Of a DNA stretch of 64,000 bases, positions 49,287 through 58,116 are shown in pieces. Position 1 is the stretch's first letter, and each line of letters begins with the position of its first letter. The DNA comes from Candidatus Protoclostridium gallicola (lineage in GTDB: Bacteria; Bacillota; Clostridia; Christensenellales; Pumilibacteraceae). Position numbers and translations under genes: made by a program. Location of the stretch: NCBI GenBank assembly GCA_904387375.1, contig CAJFLE010000005.1, positions 21,309-85,308 of the forward strand, written 5' to 3'. The notes beneath the pieces were generated by a model. That model was not told where the DNA came from and did no database searches. It saw nothing but the letters and a program-made list of their open reading frames with translations.

Positions 49287-52200
49287 CTAATTCCCATAAT
49301 TGCATAAAAATTTTACCATCGACCTGCCCGTCGCAAAGCACAGCGACGCCTTCTCCCCCAGCTCCATGCTCCCGCCCGCCTTTTCGGCCGCGGCGGCGAG
49401 AGAGGGAGAAACGTCGCGGGCGCGGCGGAACACGAGCGCGCTCTTGCCCCTCATCAGACGGGCTTCGTCTGCGCCGAGAACGGAGGCGCGGTTGCGCACG
49501 AGAGACACGGTGAGCAGATTGACGACTTCGGCCGGCGGCGGGCCGTACATATCCCGCATGGTGCTTTCCATGCGTTTCAGTTCCGCGGCGGAGGATATGC
49601 GGGAAATATTGCCGTACTGCCGCACCCGCCACTCCGAATCGGTGACGTAGTTTTCGGGCAGATAGGCGTTGTAATCGGTGCGGACGGTGACGTCCTTCTC
49701 CTCTTCCGCCGGCTTGCCCTGCGTTTCGTTTATCACTTCGCGCAGCAGTTTCATATACGTGTCGTAGCCCACCTGCTCCATGTGGCCGTGCTGCTCGCGG
49801 CCGAGCACGTTGCCGGCGCCGCGGATCTCGAGGTCGCGCATGGCGAGCATGAAACCGCTGCCCAGCTCCTTGCACTGCATGACGGCGTCCAGCCGCTGCA
49901 TGGCAACTTCGGTCATCTGCTTGCTCTTGTCGTATGTAAAGTAAGCGGAGGCGAGGCGGCTGCCCCGGCCTATGCGGCCGCGCAGCTGGTACATCTGGCT
50001 CAGCCCGAAGGTGTCCGAATTGACGACGACCATGGTGTTGGCGCGGGGTATGTCTATACCGTTTTCTATTATGGTGGTGGCGACGAGCACGTCCGTTTCG
50101 CCCGCGGCGAAGGCGCTGATGGCGCGCTCGGACTGCTCGGGAGCCATGCGGCCGTGGACCACGCCTATTTTCAGGTCGGGCAGCAGCTCGGCGACGTGGG
50201 CGGCGAAGGAGTCTATGCCGTGCACGCGGTTGTACACGACGAAGGACTGGCCGCCGCGGGCATATTCGCGCGTGACTGCGTCGACGAGCAGACCGTCGCT
50301 GTATTCGGCGACGAAAGTCTGCACGGGCAGCCGTTCGAAGGGCGGAGTGCCGAGCATGGAGATGTCGCGTATGCCGGTCAGGCTCATGTGCAGCGTGCGC
50401 GGTATGGGCGTGGCGGACATGGTCAGCACGTTGACGTTGGTGCGCATCTGTTTGAGCTGCTCTTTATGCTGGACGCCGAAGCGCTGCTCCTCGTCGAGTA
50501 TGAGCAGGCCGAGGTCGGCGAACTTTATGCCCTTGCCCAGCAGTTTGTGCGTGCCGCACACGAGATCGATCTCGCCGCTTTCCAGCTTTTTCAGAGTGTC
50601 CTTCACCTCTTCGGGTTTGCTCAGGCGCGACAGCATGGCGACGCGCACGCCGAAGCTCTCCATGCGCTTTTTCGCCGTCTTGTAATGCTGGAGGGCGAGC
50701 AGCGTGGTCGGGCAAAGGAAAGCGACCTGCTTGCGCTCGGCAACCACGCGGTAGGCCGCGCGCAGCGCCACTTCGGTCTTGCCGAAACCGACGTCGCCGC
50801 AGATCAGACGGTCCATTATCTTGCCGAGGGCGAGGTCGTTGAGCACGTCCTCGGTGGCGGCGGCCTGGTCGTCGGTATCCACGTGCGGGAAGGCGGCGAT
50901 GAAATCGGCCATGAGCGCGGGCTCTGGCGCATAGACGTGGCCGCGGCCGGCGGCGCGCTTGCCGTACAGCTCGACGAGGTTGACGGCCATCTCGCGTATG
51001 GAGTTTTTGACGCGCTCCTTGACGCGGGCGAACTGGCCGCCGCCCAGACGGCTGAGCTTGGGCTCCTCGCCCGAATACGAGTAGCGGGACAGACTGCCGA
51101 GGTTTTCCACGGGCAGGTACAGCTTGTCTCCGCCCGCGTAGCCGATGATGACGTAGTCGTGCATGGCGCCGCTGAAATCCAGCTTTTCGATGGCGAGGCA
51201 TCTGCCCACGCCGTGCGTGCTGTGCACGACGTAATCCCCCACGCCGGGCAGCGGCATGACCTCGCGCCGCTTTCTGCCCGCGCGCACCGAGGACTTGGGA
51301 ACCACCGAGCGCGTGCCTATGAATACGTGCCTGCACTCGTGGAGCAGGAAGCTCGCGGGGAGCAGGCCGTCGATGAGGTTGACCGGACCGCCGCCGTAGG
51401 ACACGCGCACGCCCGCGGAGGACAGATAGTCGCCTATGGAGCGCACGGCGTCCTCGGAGCCGGCGAATATGTCCACGGTGTAGCCGCGGCTCACCCAGTT
51501 CTTTATATCGGCGGCGAGCAGGTCGTAGTCGCGGGAGTAGTCGGGCAGGTCGGCGTCGGTGAGTTCGTAAAGTTTGTCGGGGTCGTAGAACCTGTTCTGA
51601 GACAGGCCGGTGTGAAAGGTCACGCGGCCGGAGGAAAACGCGAAGGCGTCTTCGATTTTCGCGATCTGGCGCACGCCCGACGGCAGCGCGTCGCCCGATT
51701 CGACGAGTATTTTTATGCGGTTGAGGTGCTCTTTCAGCACGAGACCGGCGGTGTCGTAGCACAGCTTGGCGTCGCCTATGAACGCCTCGTAGCCTTCGGC
51801 GAACGCGGCGAAGGGCGCGCCGGACGGCAGGTACGGCATGAGCATGGGTATGTCCAGCCTGCGGGCGGACGTGCGCAGTTCCAGCTCGCCGAGCAGGCCG
51901 CCGAAATGCGCCGCGGCGTCGGGCGGCAGCTTTGCGGCCTCGGCGCGGATCTCCGCCATAGCTTCGTCGCACTCTTCGGGCGTGTAATACGCTTCGCCGA
52001 AAGGCGCGACGGTCACCGAATCGGTTTTCTTTATCGTGATCTGCTCTTCGGGGTCGAGCAGTTTGATGCTCTCAATGGCGTCGAAATCGAGGACTATTCT
52101 GTAATACTCCTCGCTGCCGGCGGGCGCGACGTCCACTATGTCGCCGCGCACGGCGTACTCGCCCTTACCGCCCAGCTGCTCCACCCTGCGATAGCCCGCC

Positions 52201-52628
52201 GCGGACAGCTTTGCGGACAGCGACTGCGGGTCGCACGAGTCGCCGACGCCGACGGTCACGACGCGTTCCGCCACGCGGCGGCGGTCGGGATAAAGCTGCA
52301 TGGCCGCCTCGACGTACGTCACCACCTTGCGGCAGCCGCGCGCGATCGCGGCGATCGCTTCGGCGCGGTCGAAGTCCAGCCTGCCGAAACGTTCGAGAGA
52401 AAAGCCCACGCTGTCGCTGCGCGCGGGAAGGAACACGACGTCGCAGAAAGACGAGCAGAAGTCGCACGCTTCTTTGGCGCGTATGTAATCGTTTTCGACG
52501 AGCACCGCTTTTTCGGACATGCAAAAAACCGCCCAGCGGGCGTACTTGCGCAGTCCCGTCACGGAAACGGAACCGCCCGCGGCCGCGGCCGCGAGCAGTT
52601 CTGCGATTTTTCCTTCCGGTTCAAGCAT
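49287..52628 (-). CDS. mfd: Transcription-repair coupling factor Mfd
   Basis: A 1113-residue SF2 translocase that removes stalled RNA polymerase and recruits UvrA. It has the UvrB-homology N-terminus, an RNA polymerase-interaction domain (GDYVVHSTHGVGRCLAIEKL...YLPVENL), Walker A GDVGFGKTEVALRAAY, DEEQ box (LDEEQRFGVQHKE), SATPIPRTLHMSL, the QLRGRIGRG motif VI and the C-terminal TRCF domain. Length is slightly short for the family but complete. The start at 52628 overlaps the pth stop by 8 nt. Confidence 0.97.
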   Translation of the reverse strand: MLEPEGKIAELLAAAAAGGSVSVTGLRKYARWAVFCMSEKAVLVENDYIRAKEACDFCSSFCDVVFLPARSDSVGFSLERFGRLDFDRAEAIAAIARGCRKVVTYVEAAMQLYPDRRRVAERVVTVGVGDSCDPQSLSAKLSAAGYRRVEQLGGKGEYAVRGDIVDVAPAGSEEYYRIVLDFDAIESIKLLDPEEQITIKKTDSVTVAPFGEAYYTPEECDEAMAEIRAEAAKLPPDAAAHFGGLLGELELRTSARRLDIPMLMPYLPSGAPFAAFAEGYEAFIGDAKLCYDTAGLVLKEHLNRIKILVESGDALPSGVRQIAKIEDAFAFSSGRVTFHTGLSQNRFYDPDKLYELTDADLPDYSRDYDLLAADIKNWVSRGYTVDIFAGSEDAVRSIGDYLSSAGVRVSYGGGPVNLIDGLLPASFLLHECRHVFIGTRSVVPKSSVRAGRKRREVMPLPGVGDYVVHSTHGVGRCLAIEKLDFSGAMHDYVIIGYAGGDKLYLPVENLGSLSRYSYSGEEPKLSRLGGGQFARVKERVKNSIREMAVNLVELYGKRAAGRGHVYAPEPALMADFIAAFPHVDTDDQAAATEDVLNDLALGKIMDRLICGDVGFGKTEVALRAAYRVVAERKQVAFLCPTTLLALQHYKTAKKRMESFGVRVAMLSRLSKPEEVKDTLKKLESGEIDLVCGTHKLLGKGIKFADLGLLILDEEQRFGVQHKEQLKQMRTNVNVLTMSATPIPRTLHMSLTGIRDISMLGTPPFERLPVQTFVAEYSDGLLVDAVTREYARGGQSFVVYNRVHGIDSFAAHVAELLPDLKIGVVHGRMAPEQSERAISAFAAGETDVLVATTIIENGIDIPRANTMVVVNSDTFGLSQMYQLRGRIGRGSRLASAYFTYDKSKQMTEVAMQRLDAVMQCKELGSGFMLAMRDLEIRGAGNVLGREQHGHMEQVGYDTYMKLLREVINETQGKPAEEEKDVTVRTDYNAYLPENYVTDSEWRVRQYGNISRISSAAELKRMESTMRDMYGPPPAEVVNLLTVSLVRNRASVLGADEARLMRGKSALVFRRARDVSPSLAAAAEKAGGSMELGEKASLCFATGRSMVKFLCNYGN

Positions 52629-53154
52629 TCTCTTTTGCGAGTTCCTCCAGTTTGTCCGCCGCGGCTTTCACTCCGTCCGCGACGAGACGGCGTTCGCCGT
52701 CGGGAATGGTCATGAGAACGTACGACACGAGGGGTATGTTCTCGGGCACGGGACCGGTGCCCACGCGCACGCGGCGGAATTCGCCCGTGCCTATTTTCGC
52801 GATGATATCGCGCATGCCGTTGTGCGTGCCCGCGCTGCCGCGCTCGCGGAACCTGAACGTACCCTTTTCTATGTCTATGTCGTCGTATACGACCACGAGG
52901 TCGGACGGCTGCGCCTTATAGCGGCCGAGCAGCTGTTTCACCCCGTCGCCGCTCAGGTTCATGTAAGTGAGCGGTTTGGCGAGCACGATCTTTTCCCCGC
53001 CCACCGATTTGACTCCGGTCAGGCAGGAACACTCGCGCGTGTTCAGCTTTATGCCGAGGCGATCCGCGAGCACGTCGAGCGTCAGCCATCCGACGTTGTG
53101 ATAAGTATATTCGTACTTATCCCCCGGATTGCCCAGTCCGACGAATATTTTCAT
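52621..53154 (-). CDS. pth: Peptidyl-tRNA hydrolase
   Basis: A 177-residue Pth that releases peptides from prematurely dropped peptidyl-tRNA. GLGNPGDKYEYTYHNVGW contains the catalytic His19, and PLTYMNLSGDGV, VVYDDIDIEKGTFRFRERGSAGTHNGM follow. The usual GHNGLKS reads THNGMRD, a conservative change. One-base overlap with the preceding DUF1858 gene (TAATG). Confidence 0.95.
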   Translation of the reverse strand: MKIFVGLGNPGDKYEYTYHNVGWLTLDVLADRLGIKLNTRECSCLTGVKSVGGEKIVLAKPLTYMNLSGDGVKQLLGRYKAQPSDLVVVYDDIDIEKGTFRFRERGSAGTHNGMRDIIAKIGTGEFRRVRVGTGPVPENIPLVSYVLMTIPDGERRLVADGVKAAADKLEELAKENA

Positions 53155-53342
53155 TATTCCGCCTTGTTGAGCGCCTCGATGAGAGCGTCGACGTCGATGC
53201 CGTGCACTTCGGCCGCCTGCTCCACGGTCTCGCCGTGAGCGATGGCGCAGCCGAGGCAGTGCATGCCGAACTGCATGAATACGGGCGCGCAGTTTTCGTT
53301 CTCTTCGAGCACCTGAGCTATGGTCATATCTTTGGTTATCAT
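53154..53342 (-). CDS. DUF1858 redox-disulfide domain protein
   Basis: A 62-residue protein of the DUF1858 family (hybrid-cluster-protein-associated redox disulfide domain). ITKDMTIAQVLEENENCAPVFMQFGMHCLGCAIAHGETVEQAAEVHGID carries the defining CxxC-type pair HCLGC. It may act as a small thiol-redox protein, but its partner is unknown. GGAGG lies 10 nt before the ATG. It heads the pth-mfd operon behind a perfect promoter. Confidence 0.85.
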   Translation of the reverse strand: MITKDMTIAQVLEENENCAPVFMQFGMHCLGCAIAHGETVEQAAEVHGIDVDALIEALNKAE

Positions 53343-53387
53343 TATTATAATTCCTCCGTTAATTTATTTTGCGCTTGCGCATAACGA

Positions 53388-53416
53388 ATTATAATATGCG
53401 GGCGCGTTTTTGTCAA
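53388..53416 (-). promoter_or_regulatory. Sigma-A promoter of the DUF1858-pth-mfd operon
   Basis: Perfect TTGACA (53411-53416), 17 bp, TATAAT (53388-53393), followed by a leader of about 35-40 nt with GGAGG. Confidence 0.82.
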
Positions 53417-53440
53417 GCGGATAATGCTCGGACAAAGCTG

Positions 53441-53469
53441 ACATATTCCGGCCGGCTCCGGCATACGTA
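53441..53469 (+). promoter_or_regulatory. Candidate sigma-E promoter of the PRC-barrel gene
   Basis: ACATATT (53441-53447), 14 bp, CATACGTA (53462-53469) closely fits the sigma-E consensus. No sigma-A pair with normal spacing is visible. Confidence 0.55.
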
Positions 53470-53498
53470 TAACGTAGGATTAAACCGGAGGCACTGCT

Positions 53499-54176
53499 AT
53501 GAAAGCAAGCGAACTGATAGGAAGCCAGGTGCTCGCGCTCGCGTCCGCGTCCATGTGCGGCACCGTCTGCGGAGTGATACCTTCCGCCGACTGCAAAAAG
53601 ATCAAAGCGCTCGAAGTCTTTATGAACGACGAGGACGACTGCGAAAAAAAGATTCTCGAAACGTCGAAAATAACGGCGTGCGAAAGCGGCACGGTCACCG
53701 TCAGATACGCCGACGCGCTCGTCATGTGCTATCCGGCGCAGGCGGTTTCGCCCATAAATCTGCCCGCTTACAGCGAAAAAGGCGAGAATTTCGGGCATAT
53801 TACAGACATAATACTCGACGATAAGTTCAATATTCTCTCCGTAGTCGCGGGAAAACGCGAGTTTGCGCTCGGAGAAATTCTTTCGCGGTCGGACGACCTC
53901 ATAGTGTTCCGCCTGCCCGGCAGCAAAACGCGCCTGCCCAAAGCAAAAAAGAAAAAGGTGCCCGTCCCCGCACCCGCGCCCGAAAAAAGAGATACGACGG
54001 TGCGCATAACGGGAGCGCGGCGGTACTCTTTCCTCATGGGACGGAAGCTGACGGAGGACGTGCGCGACACGGAGGGACTGCCCGTCGCGGCAAAAGGCGA
54101 AACCGTCACCGACGAGCTTATAAATCTTGCCAGGGAAAAGGGCGCGATCGTGCGCCTCACCATGGCTGCAATGTAA
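53499..54176 (+). CDS. PRC-barrel domain protein, probably sporulation associated
   Basis: A 225-residue protein. Two PRC-barrel-like halves are visible: KASELIGSQVLALASASMCGTVCGVIPS at the start and SEKGENFGHITDIILDDKFNILSVVAGKREFAL (about 92-125). A Lys/Pro linker follows, then a small domain GRKLTEDVRDTEGLPVAAKGETVTDELINLAREKGAIVRLT that resembles cell-envelope regulators of the YrrD type. GGAGG stands 7 nt before the ATG. The candidate sigma-E promoter argues for mother-cell expression. Its 3' end is 1 nt from the stop of a convergent gene, with no terminator between. Confidence 0.7.
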   Translation: MKASELIGSQVLALASASMCGTVCGVIPSADCKKIKALEVFMNDEDDCEKKILETSKITACESGTVTVRYADALVMCYPAQAVSPINLPAYSEKGENFGHITDIILDDKFNILSVVAGKREFALGEILSRSDDLIVFRLPGSKTRLPKAKKKKVPVPAPAPEKRDTTVRITGARRYSFLMGRKLTEDVRDTEGLPVAAKGETVTDELINLAREKGAIVRLTMAAM

Positions 54177-54177
54177 A

Positions 54178-54900
54178 TTATTCCTTATCTTCTTTCGGGC
54201 GGCGCACCGACATCACTATCGTCTGCTGCGCCTCCATGAGCGCGCGGCGGCGCGCGTAGGCCGCGTTCTCGGGCAGCAGTTTGAGCTTGCTGATCGCGTT
54301 GACGAGTTTTTTCGCCTCACCTAAAGATATGCCGCTCTCGGCGCATTCCCCGGCGCGGGCGATCACTTCGTCGTAACTCACCTCGGGAACGGCGGACTGC
54401 GGAAGTTCTATGACAGACAGAGGAGTTGCGGAAATCACCTCGTCTTCCCCGGTTTCGGGCAGATCTTCGGCCAGAAAAGCGACTTCCGCCTGCGGTTCGG
54501 GTTCTTTTTCCTCGGGCGCGGGCGAAGCGTCGGGTTCGGGCTGCGGCGCGGCCGGTCCGGGCTGAGGCTCCGATGCGGGAGCGGACATGCCGGCCGGCTT
54601 ATCCGTCTTGGCGAACGCGCCGGCGGCTGCGGACAAGGCGGCGAGCAGTCCCCCGGCGGCGATTATAACCGCGGCGCCTGCGGGAGCGTAGCGTGCGTCG
54701 TCGGTGCACAGCGCGGAGAAATAATACAGCAGGCCGCATATCAGCGCGGCAGCGGCGGTCACTCTTCCCAGCGGCAGCGCGCGGAAGCGCGAGAATTTAA
54801 GCGCGAGCGAAAAAACGAAGGTCGCGCCCAAAGCCACGGCGCCGATGACGAAGCACGCCGCGCCGCCGAGATTGCCGAAAAATTCGTACAGTTCTTTCAT
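54178..54900 (-). CDS. Small membrane protein with Pro/Glu-rich linker, function unknown
   Basis: A 240-residue protein with three transmembrane helices in the first 95 residues, a Pro/Ala/Glu linker (about 98-140) and a C-terminal helical segment (SYDEVIARAGECAESGISLGEAKKLVNAISKLKLLPENAAYARRRALMEAQQ). The layout parallels the protein at 35560-36795, although the sequences are not obviously related. AAGGGG precedes the ATG, and TGGACG-17-TACAAT is a possible promoter. I do not recognise a family. Confidence 0.6.
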   Translation of the reverse strand: MKELYEFFGNLGGAACFVIGAVALGATFVFSLALKFSRFRALPLGRVTAAAALICGLLYYFSALCTDDARYAPAGAAVIIAAGGLLAALSAAAGAFAKTDKPAGMSAPASEPQPGPAAPQPEPDASPAPEEKEPEPQAEVAFLAEDLPETGEDEVISATPLSVIELPQSAVPEVSYDEVIARAGECAESGISLGEAKKLVNAISKLKLLPENAAYARRRALMEAQQTIVMSVRRPKEDKE

Positions 54901-54953
54901 AAACTTTACCCCTTATTTATTGTATCACAAACGCGGATTTACGTCCACGGAAT

Positions 54954-54978
54954 ACGCGGATTTTTTCCGCGTTTTTTG
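54954..54978 (+). terminator. Plus-strand terminator with no adjacent plus-strand gene
   Basis: ACGCGGA pairs with TCCGCGT around a 5-nt T loop, followed by TTTTTTG on the plus strand. On the minus strand it lies just past the addA stop but lacks a T tract. The nearest plus gene upstream is the PRC-barrel gene, 780 nt away. Confidence 0.65.
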
Positions 54979-57900
54979 TCACATAAACCGCTTCCCGTCG
55001 ATAAGATATATGCGGCGGCGGGTCACTTTAAGACCGAGCACGCTCTCCACCGCGGCGGCGTAGACATCCAGCTGCCGGCGGTATTTTTCCGCGCGCGCCC
55101 CGGTGACGAAACCCGTCTTGTAGTCTATTATTTCCGCTTCGCCGCCGCGCACGGCGAGCAGGTCGATAACGCCCTGCAGTATAACGCCGTCGGCGGCTCC
55201 GGGCACGCCGCGCGCCTTGAACACGAAGGGCTGTTCGCGGTACAGCACGGCGTCCGCCACTTCCCCGCCCACGAGCGCGTGAGCGGCTTCGAGCTTGTCG
55301 GCGCTGACGAGAGAGAAGCCGGGCAGCGCGGACAGCGCGGCGAGCTGGCCGGAAAAAGGCGCGGAGAAATCCAGCTTTTCCAGGCAGGCGTGGAAAGCGG
55401 TGCCGCGGGCGAGCGCGTCCGCACCCGATCCGTCGTCCGGATCGTCGGGAAACAGCGGCTCGGCGGACGCGAAGTCCTCGAACTCCGCCGTTTCGGCGAG
55501 AAGTCCTGTTACCGATTTTTTAATTTCCGCGGGGCTGCCGGAGAAGTCGAATTCCATCGCTTTTTTCAGTTTTCCGAGCGCGGCGGGATTGACTTCCGGC
55601 TGCAGCGCCGCCGAAGGAGAGAGTACGCCGGGCTCGGGCGGGTCGGTCATGCCGTACGCTTCCGCGGTCGGGAGCAGCCATTCGGCGTAGCACGAGCAGT
55701 CCTCGGGCGGCTTGCCGCCTTTCGTGCGCCCGGGCATGAACAGCACGAGCTTGTCGCGGGCGCGGGTCAGGGCGACGTAGAGTATGCGCATTTCCTCTTC
55801 CAGCTCGGAGCGGCGTTTGCGTTCGCGCGCGGCGAGAAGCACCGCGGACGGGTACGTCCTGCCCGTTTCGGGCACGCGGGAGTCTATGCCGAAGCCGAAT
55901 TCGCCGTCGGCGACGGCGGCGCCGTTTTCCAGGCGGAAGCGGCCGCCCAGCCCGCACATGAGCACGACGGGAAATTCCAGCCCCTTGGACGCGTGCACCG
56001 TCATTATGCGCACGCTGCCCGGCTGGGGCGGCGCGTCGGAAGCGGGATCATATTCGTCTATGTATTCCAGATATTCGGAAAGCGTGCCGCCGAACGCGTT
56101 CATTCCGTCCAGCAGCCTGCCGAGAGCGTCCGCTTTGGCGGCGCCCAGTTCCTCGCCTATTGCGGTGCGGAACAGCTTTTTGTCCGACGTTATGCGCCCG
56201 GCGAGTTCGCCCACCGTGCACACGCCGGCAAGCTCGGTATATTTCGCGACGTCGGCGAGGAAATCCGACGTTTTTTTATCTTTTTCCCCATATTCCGTCA
56301 CGCATTCGTAAAAGTTCGTCCTGTCGGGATACGCGGCGCGCATGGCGGACAGTTCGGCGTCGGAAAAACCGCCCATGCCGCGCATCACGGCGGCGAGGGA
56401 CACGTCGTCGCGGAAGTTGTCGAGCAGGCGCATGAAGGACAGCAGCTGGCCGTTCACCCTGCCGCCGGACACGCCCAGGCGGCTGCTGACGGACACCGGC
56501 ACGCCGACGGCGCGCAGGCTGCGGGCAAGCATATCGGACACGCCGCCGCGCGAGCGCACGAGCACCACGATATCGCCATGGGTATATCCCGCCTTTTTGT
56601 CGGCGAGCAGGCTGATCACCTTCTTCGTCACGGCGTCGGCCTCCTCTTCGGCTGCGGAGCGGCGGGCGGCGTCGGCATGGCCGCGCACGCTGTATACCTC
56701 GGAAAAGTCCTCTTTGTCTGTATTACGCTCCGGCGCGGGCACTTTTATTATCTCCACGCTGCCGTCGCCCGCGGGCGGATCGTCGACGGCAAAGCTGCCG
56801 CTGCCCGCGTAATCCACGCGGCCGAAGCTTTCCGTCATCAGGCGGGAGAACACCGCGTTGCAGAAGCGCAGTATGCCGGGACGGGAGCGGTAGTTGCGGT
56901 TGAGTTCCACCGTGCTTCCGCCGCAGGCGAGCTCGTCGCGCTTCCTCGCGAAGGCGTCGGGCGTGCAGCTGCGGAAGGCGTATATGCTCTGCTTTATATC
57001 GCCCACGAAGAACAGATTGCCGCGGCCTGCGAGGTTGATTATGCTTTCCTGCAGCGGGTTGATGTCCTGGTATTCGTCGATGAACACGTGCGTGAGCGAG
57101 CAGCGCACCTCGTCGCCCGCCGGGGAAAGCAACACTTCGCGCGCCTTGCGTTCGAGGTCGGCGAAGTCCAGTTTGCCCTTGTCGCGCTTGGCGTCGGTGT
57201 ACAGCGCGCGGGCGCGCAGGGCGGCGGCGAGAAAGACGCGGGCGGTGCGTCCGGCCTCTTCGTCGCGCACGGAAGCGATGGAGTCGAGATATTCCGCATA
57301 GTCCTTGACGCGGCTTTTGAGCGCGTCGAATTCCGCTTTTATCGGCGTGATGCCGCGGGCGACGGAATACGTCACGTCCGCGCCGGCTATTCCCGCGCGC
57401 AGTTCGTTTATGAGCGGAACCGCCTTGTCCAGACCCAGCGACAGCGCCTGCGCTTCCAGCGCGTCCGCCTGCACGGACAGTCTGTCCCCGCGCTCACGCG
57501 CGAGCGACGCGAGAAAGTCGCGACAGGCGGCGGAAGCATAGCCGTCGGCGGCGCGGGTCAGCCACTCGTCGGCGTCGGGCTGTGAGTCGGCGAAATTCAC
57601 GAGGTACGCTATCATGCGGCGCACGGGCGCGTCGCTGCGGCGGCGGATGTAAGGAGCCGCGGCGGCCGCGAAGCCGGAACCGGGATCGGCAGACGCTTCG
57701 TCCACCGCCCTGTCGATGGCCTCGACGCGCATTGCGGCGCTCTCCGCCTCGTCGGCTATTTCGAAAGCCGGATCGTCGCCGGTGACGTAGAAATATTTGC
57801 GTATGAGTTTCTGGCACCACTTGTGCAGCGTGCAGATGTCGGCGCCGGGCAGACGGTCGTACTCTTCGAGATATTTGGAGTCTTTCGTTTGGGTATATTT

Positions 57901-58116
57901 TTCGCGCAGTTTTTCGGCGAGCTTGGCGCGCATATCCTCCGCCGCCGATACGGTGAACGTAGATATGAGCATGGTGCGCAGACTGTATCCTTCTTCGAGC
58001 AGGCGCATGACGCGGCCGAGCATGACGGTGGTCTTGCCGCTGCCCGCGCTCGCGGACACGAGCAGATCGCCGCCGTCGAAGCCGATTATTTTCCGCTGGT
58101 TTTCGTTCCACTTCAT
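54979..58116 (-). CDS. addA: ATP-dependent helicase/nuclease subunit A
   Basis: A 1045-residue UvrD-like helicase with a C-terminal RecB-family nuclease. Motif I is SASAGSGKTT (about 23-31), motif II IDEYQDINPLQ, motif IV-VI segments NRNYRSRPGIL, VHASKGLEFPVVLM and YVALTRARDKL. The nuclease has GTAFHACLE and IDLLAVRGGEAEIIDYKTG. With AddB it resects double-strand breaks up to Chi-like sites. The length is a little below the usual 1150-1230. I start at MKWNENQ (58116), overlapping the addB stop in ATGA. Confidence 0.95.
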   Translation of the reverse strand: MKWNENQRKIIGFDGGDLLVSASAGSGKTTVMLGRVMRLLEEGYSLRTMLISTFTVSAAEDMRAKLAEKLREKYTQTKDSKYLEEYDRLPGADICTLHKWCQKLIRKYFYVTGDDPAFEIADEAESAAMRVEAIDRAVDEASADPGSGFAAAAAPYIRRRSDAPVRRMIAYLVNFADSQPDADEWLTRAADGYASAACRDFLASLARERGDRLSVQADALEAQALSLGLDKAVPLINELRAGIAGADVTYSVARGITPIKAEFDALKSRVKDYAEYLDSIASVRDEEAGRTARVFLAAALRARALYTDAKRDKGKLDFADLERKAREVLLSPAGDEVRCSLTHVFIDEYQDINPLQESIINLAGRGNLFFVGDIKQSIYAFRSCTPDAFARKRDELACGGSTVELNRNYRSRPGILRFCNAVFSRLMTESFGRVDYAGSGSFAVDDPPAGDGSVEIIKVPAPERNTDKEDFSEVYSVRGHADAARRSAAEEEADAVTKKVISLLADKKAGYTHGDIVVLVRSRGGVSDMLARSLRAVGVPVSVSSRLGVSGGRVNGQLLSFMRLLDNFRDDVSLAAVMRGMGGFSDAELSAMRAAYPDRTNFYECVTEYGEKDKKTSDFLADVAKYTELAGVCTVGELAGRITSDKKLFRTAIGEELGAAKADALGRLLDGMNAFGGTLSEYLEYIDEYDPASDAPPQPGSVRIMTVHASKGLEFPVVLMCGLGGRFRLENGAAVADGEFGFGIDSRVPETGRTYPSAVLLAARERKRRSELEEEMRILYVALTRARDKLVLFMPGRTKGGKPPEDCSCYAEWLLPTAEAYGMTDPPEPGVLSPSAALQPEVNPAALGKLKKAMEFDFSGSPAEIKKSVTGLLAETAEFEDFASAEPLFPDDPDDGSGADALARGTAFHACLEKLDFSAPFSGQLAALSALPGFSLVSADKLEAAHALVGGEVADAVLYREQPFVFKARGVPGAADGVILQGVIDLLAVRGGEAEIIDYKTGFVTGARAEKYRRQLDVYAAAVESVLGLKVTRRRIYLIDGKRFM

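Noticed and set aside
49782-52715. 977-codon plus-strand ORF opposite mfd
   Set aside because: Same reason; mfd has all its motifs and the antisense ORF has no recognisable domain or ribosome-binding site.
54976-57585. 869-codon plus-strand ORF opposite addA
   Set aside because: Shadow of addA. Composition is repetitive and no promoter or ribosome-binding site precedes it.
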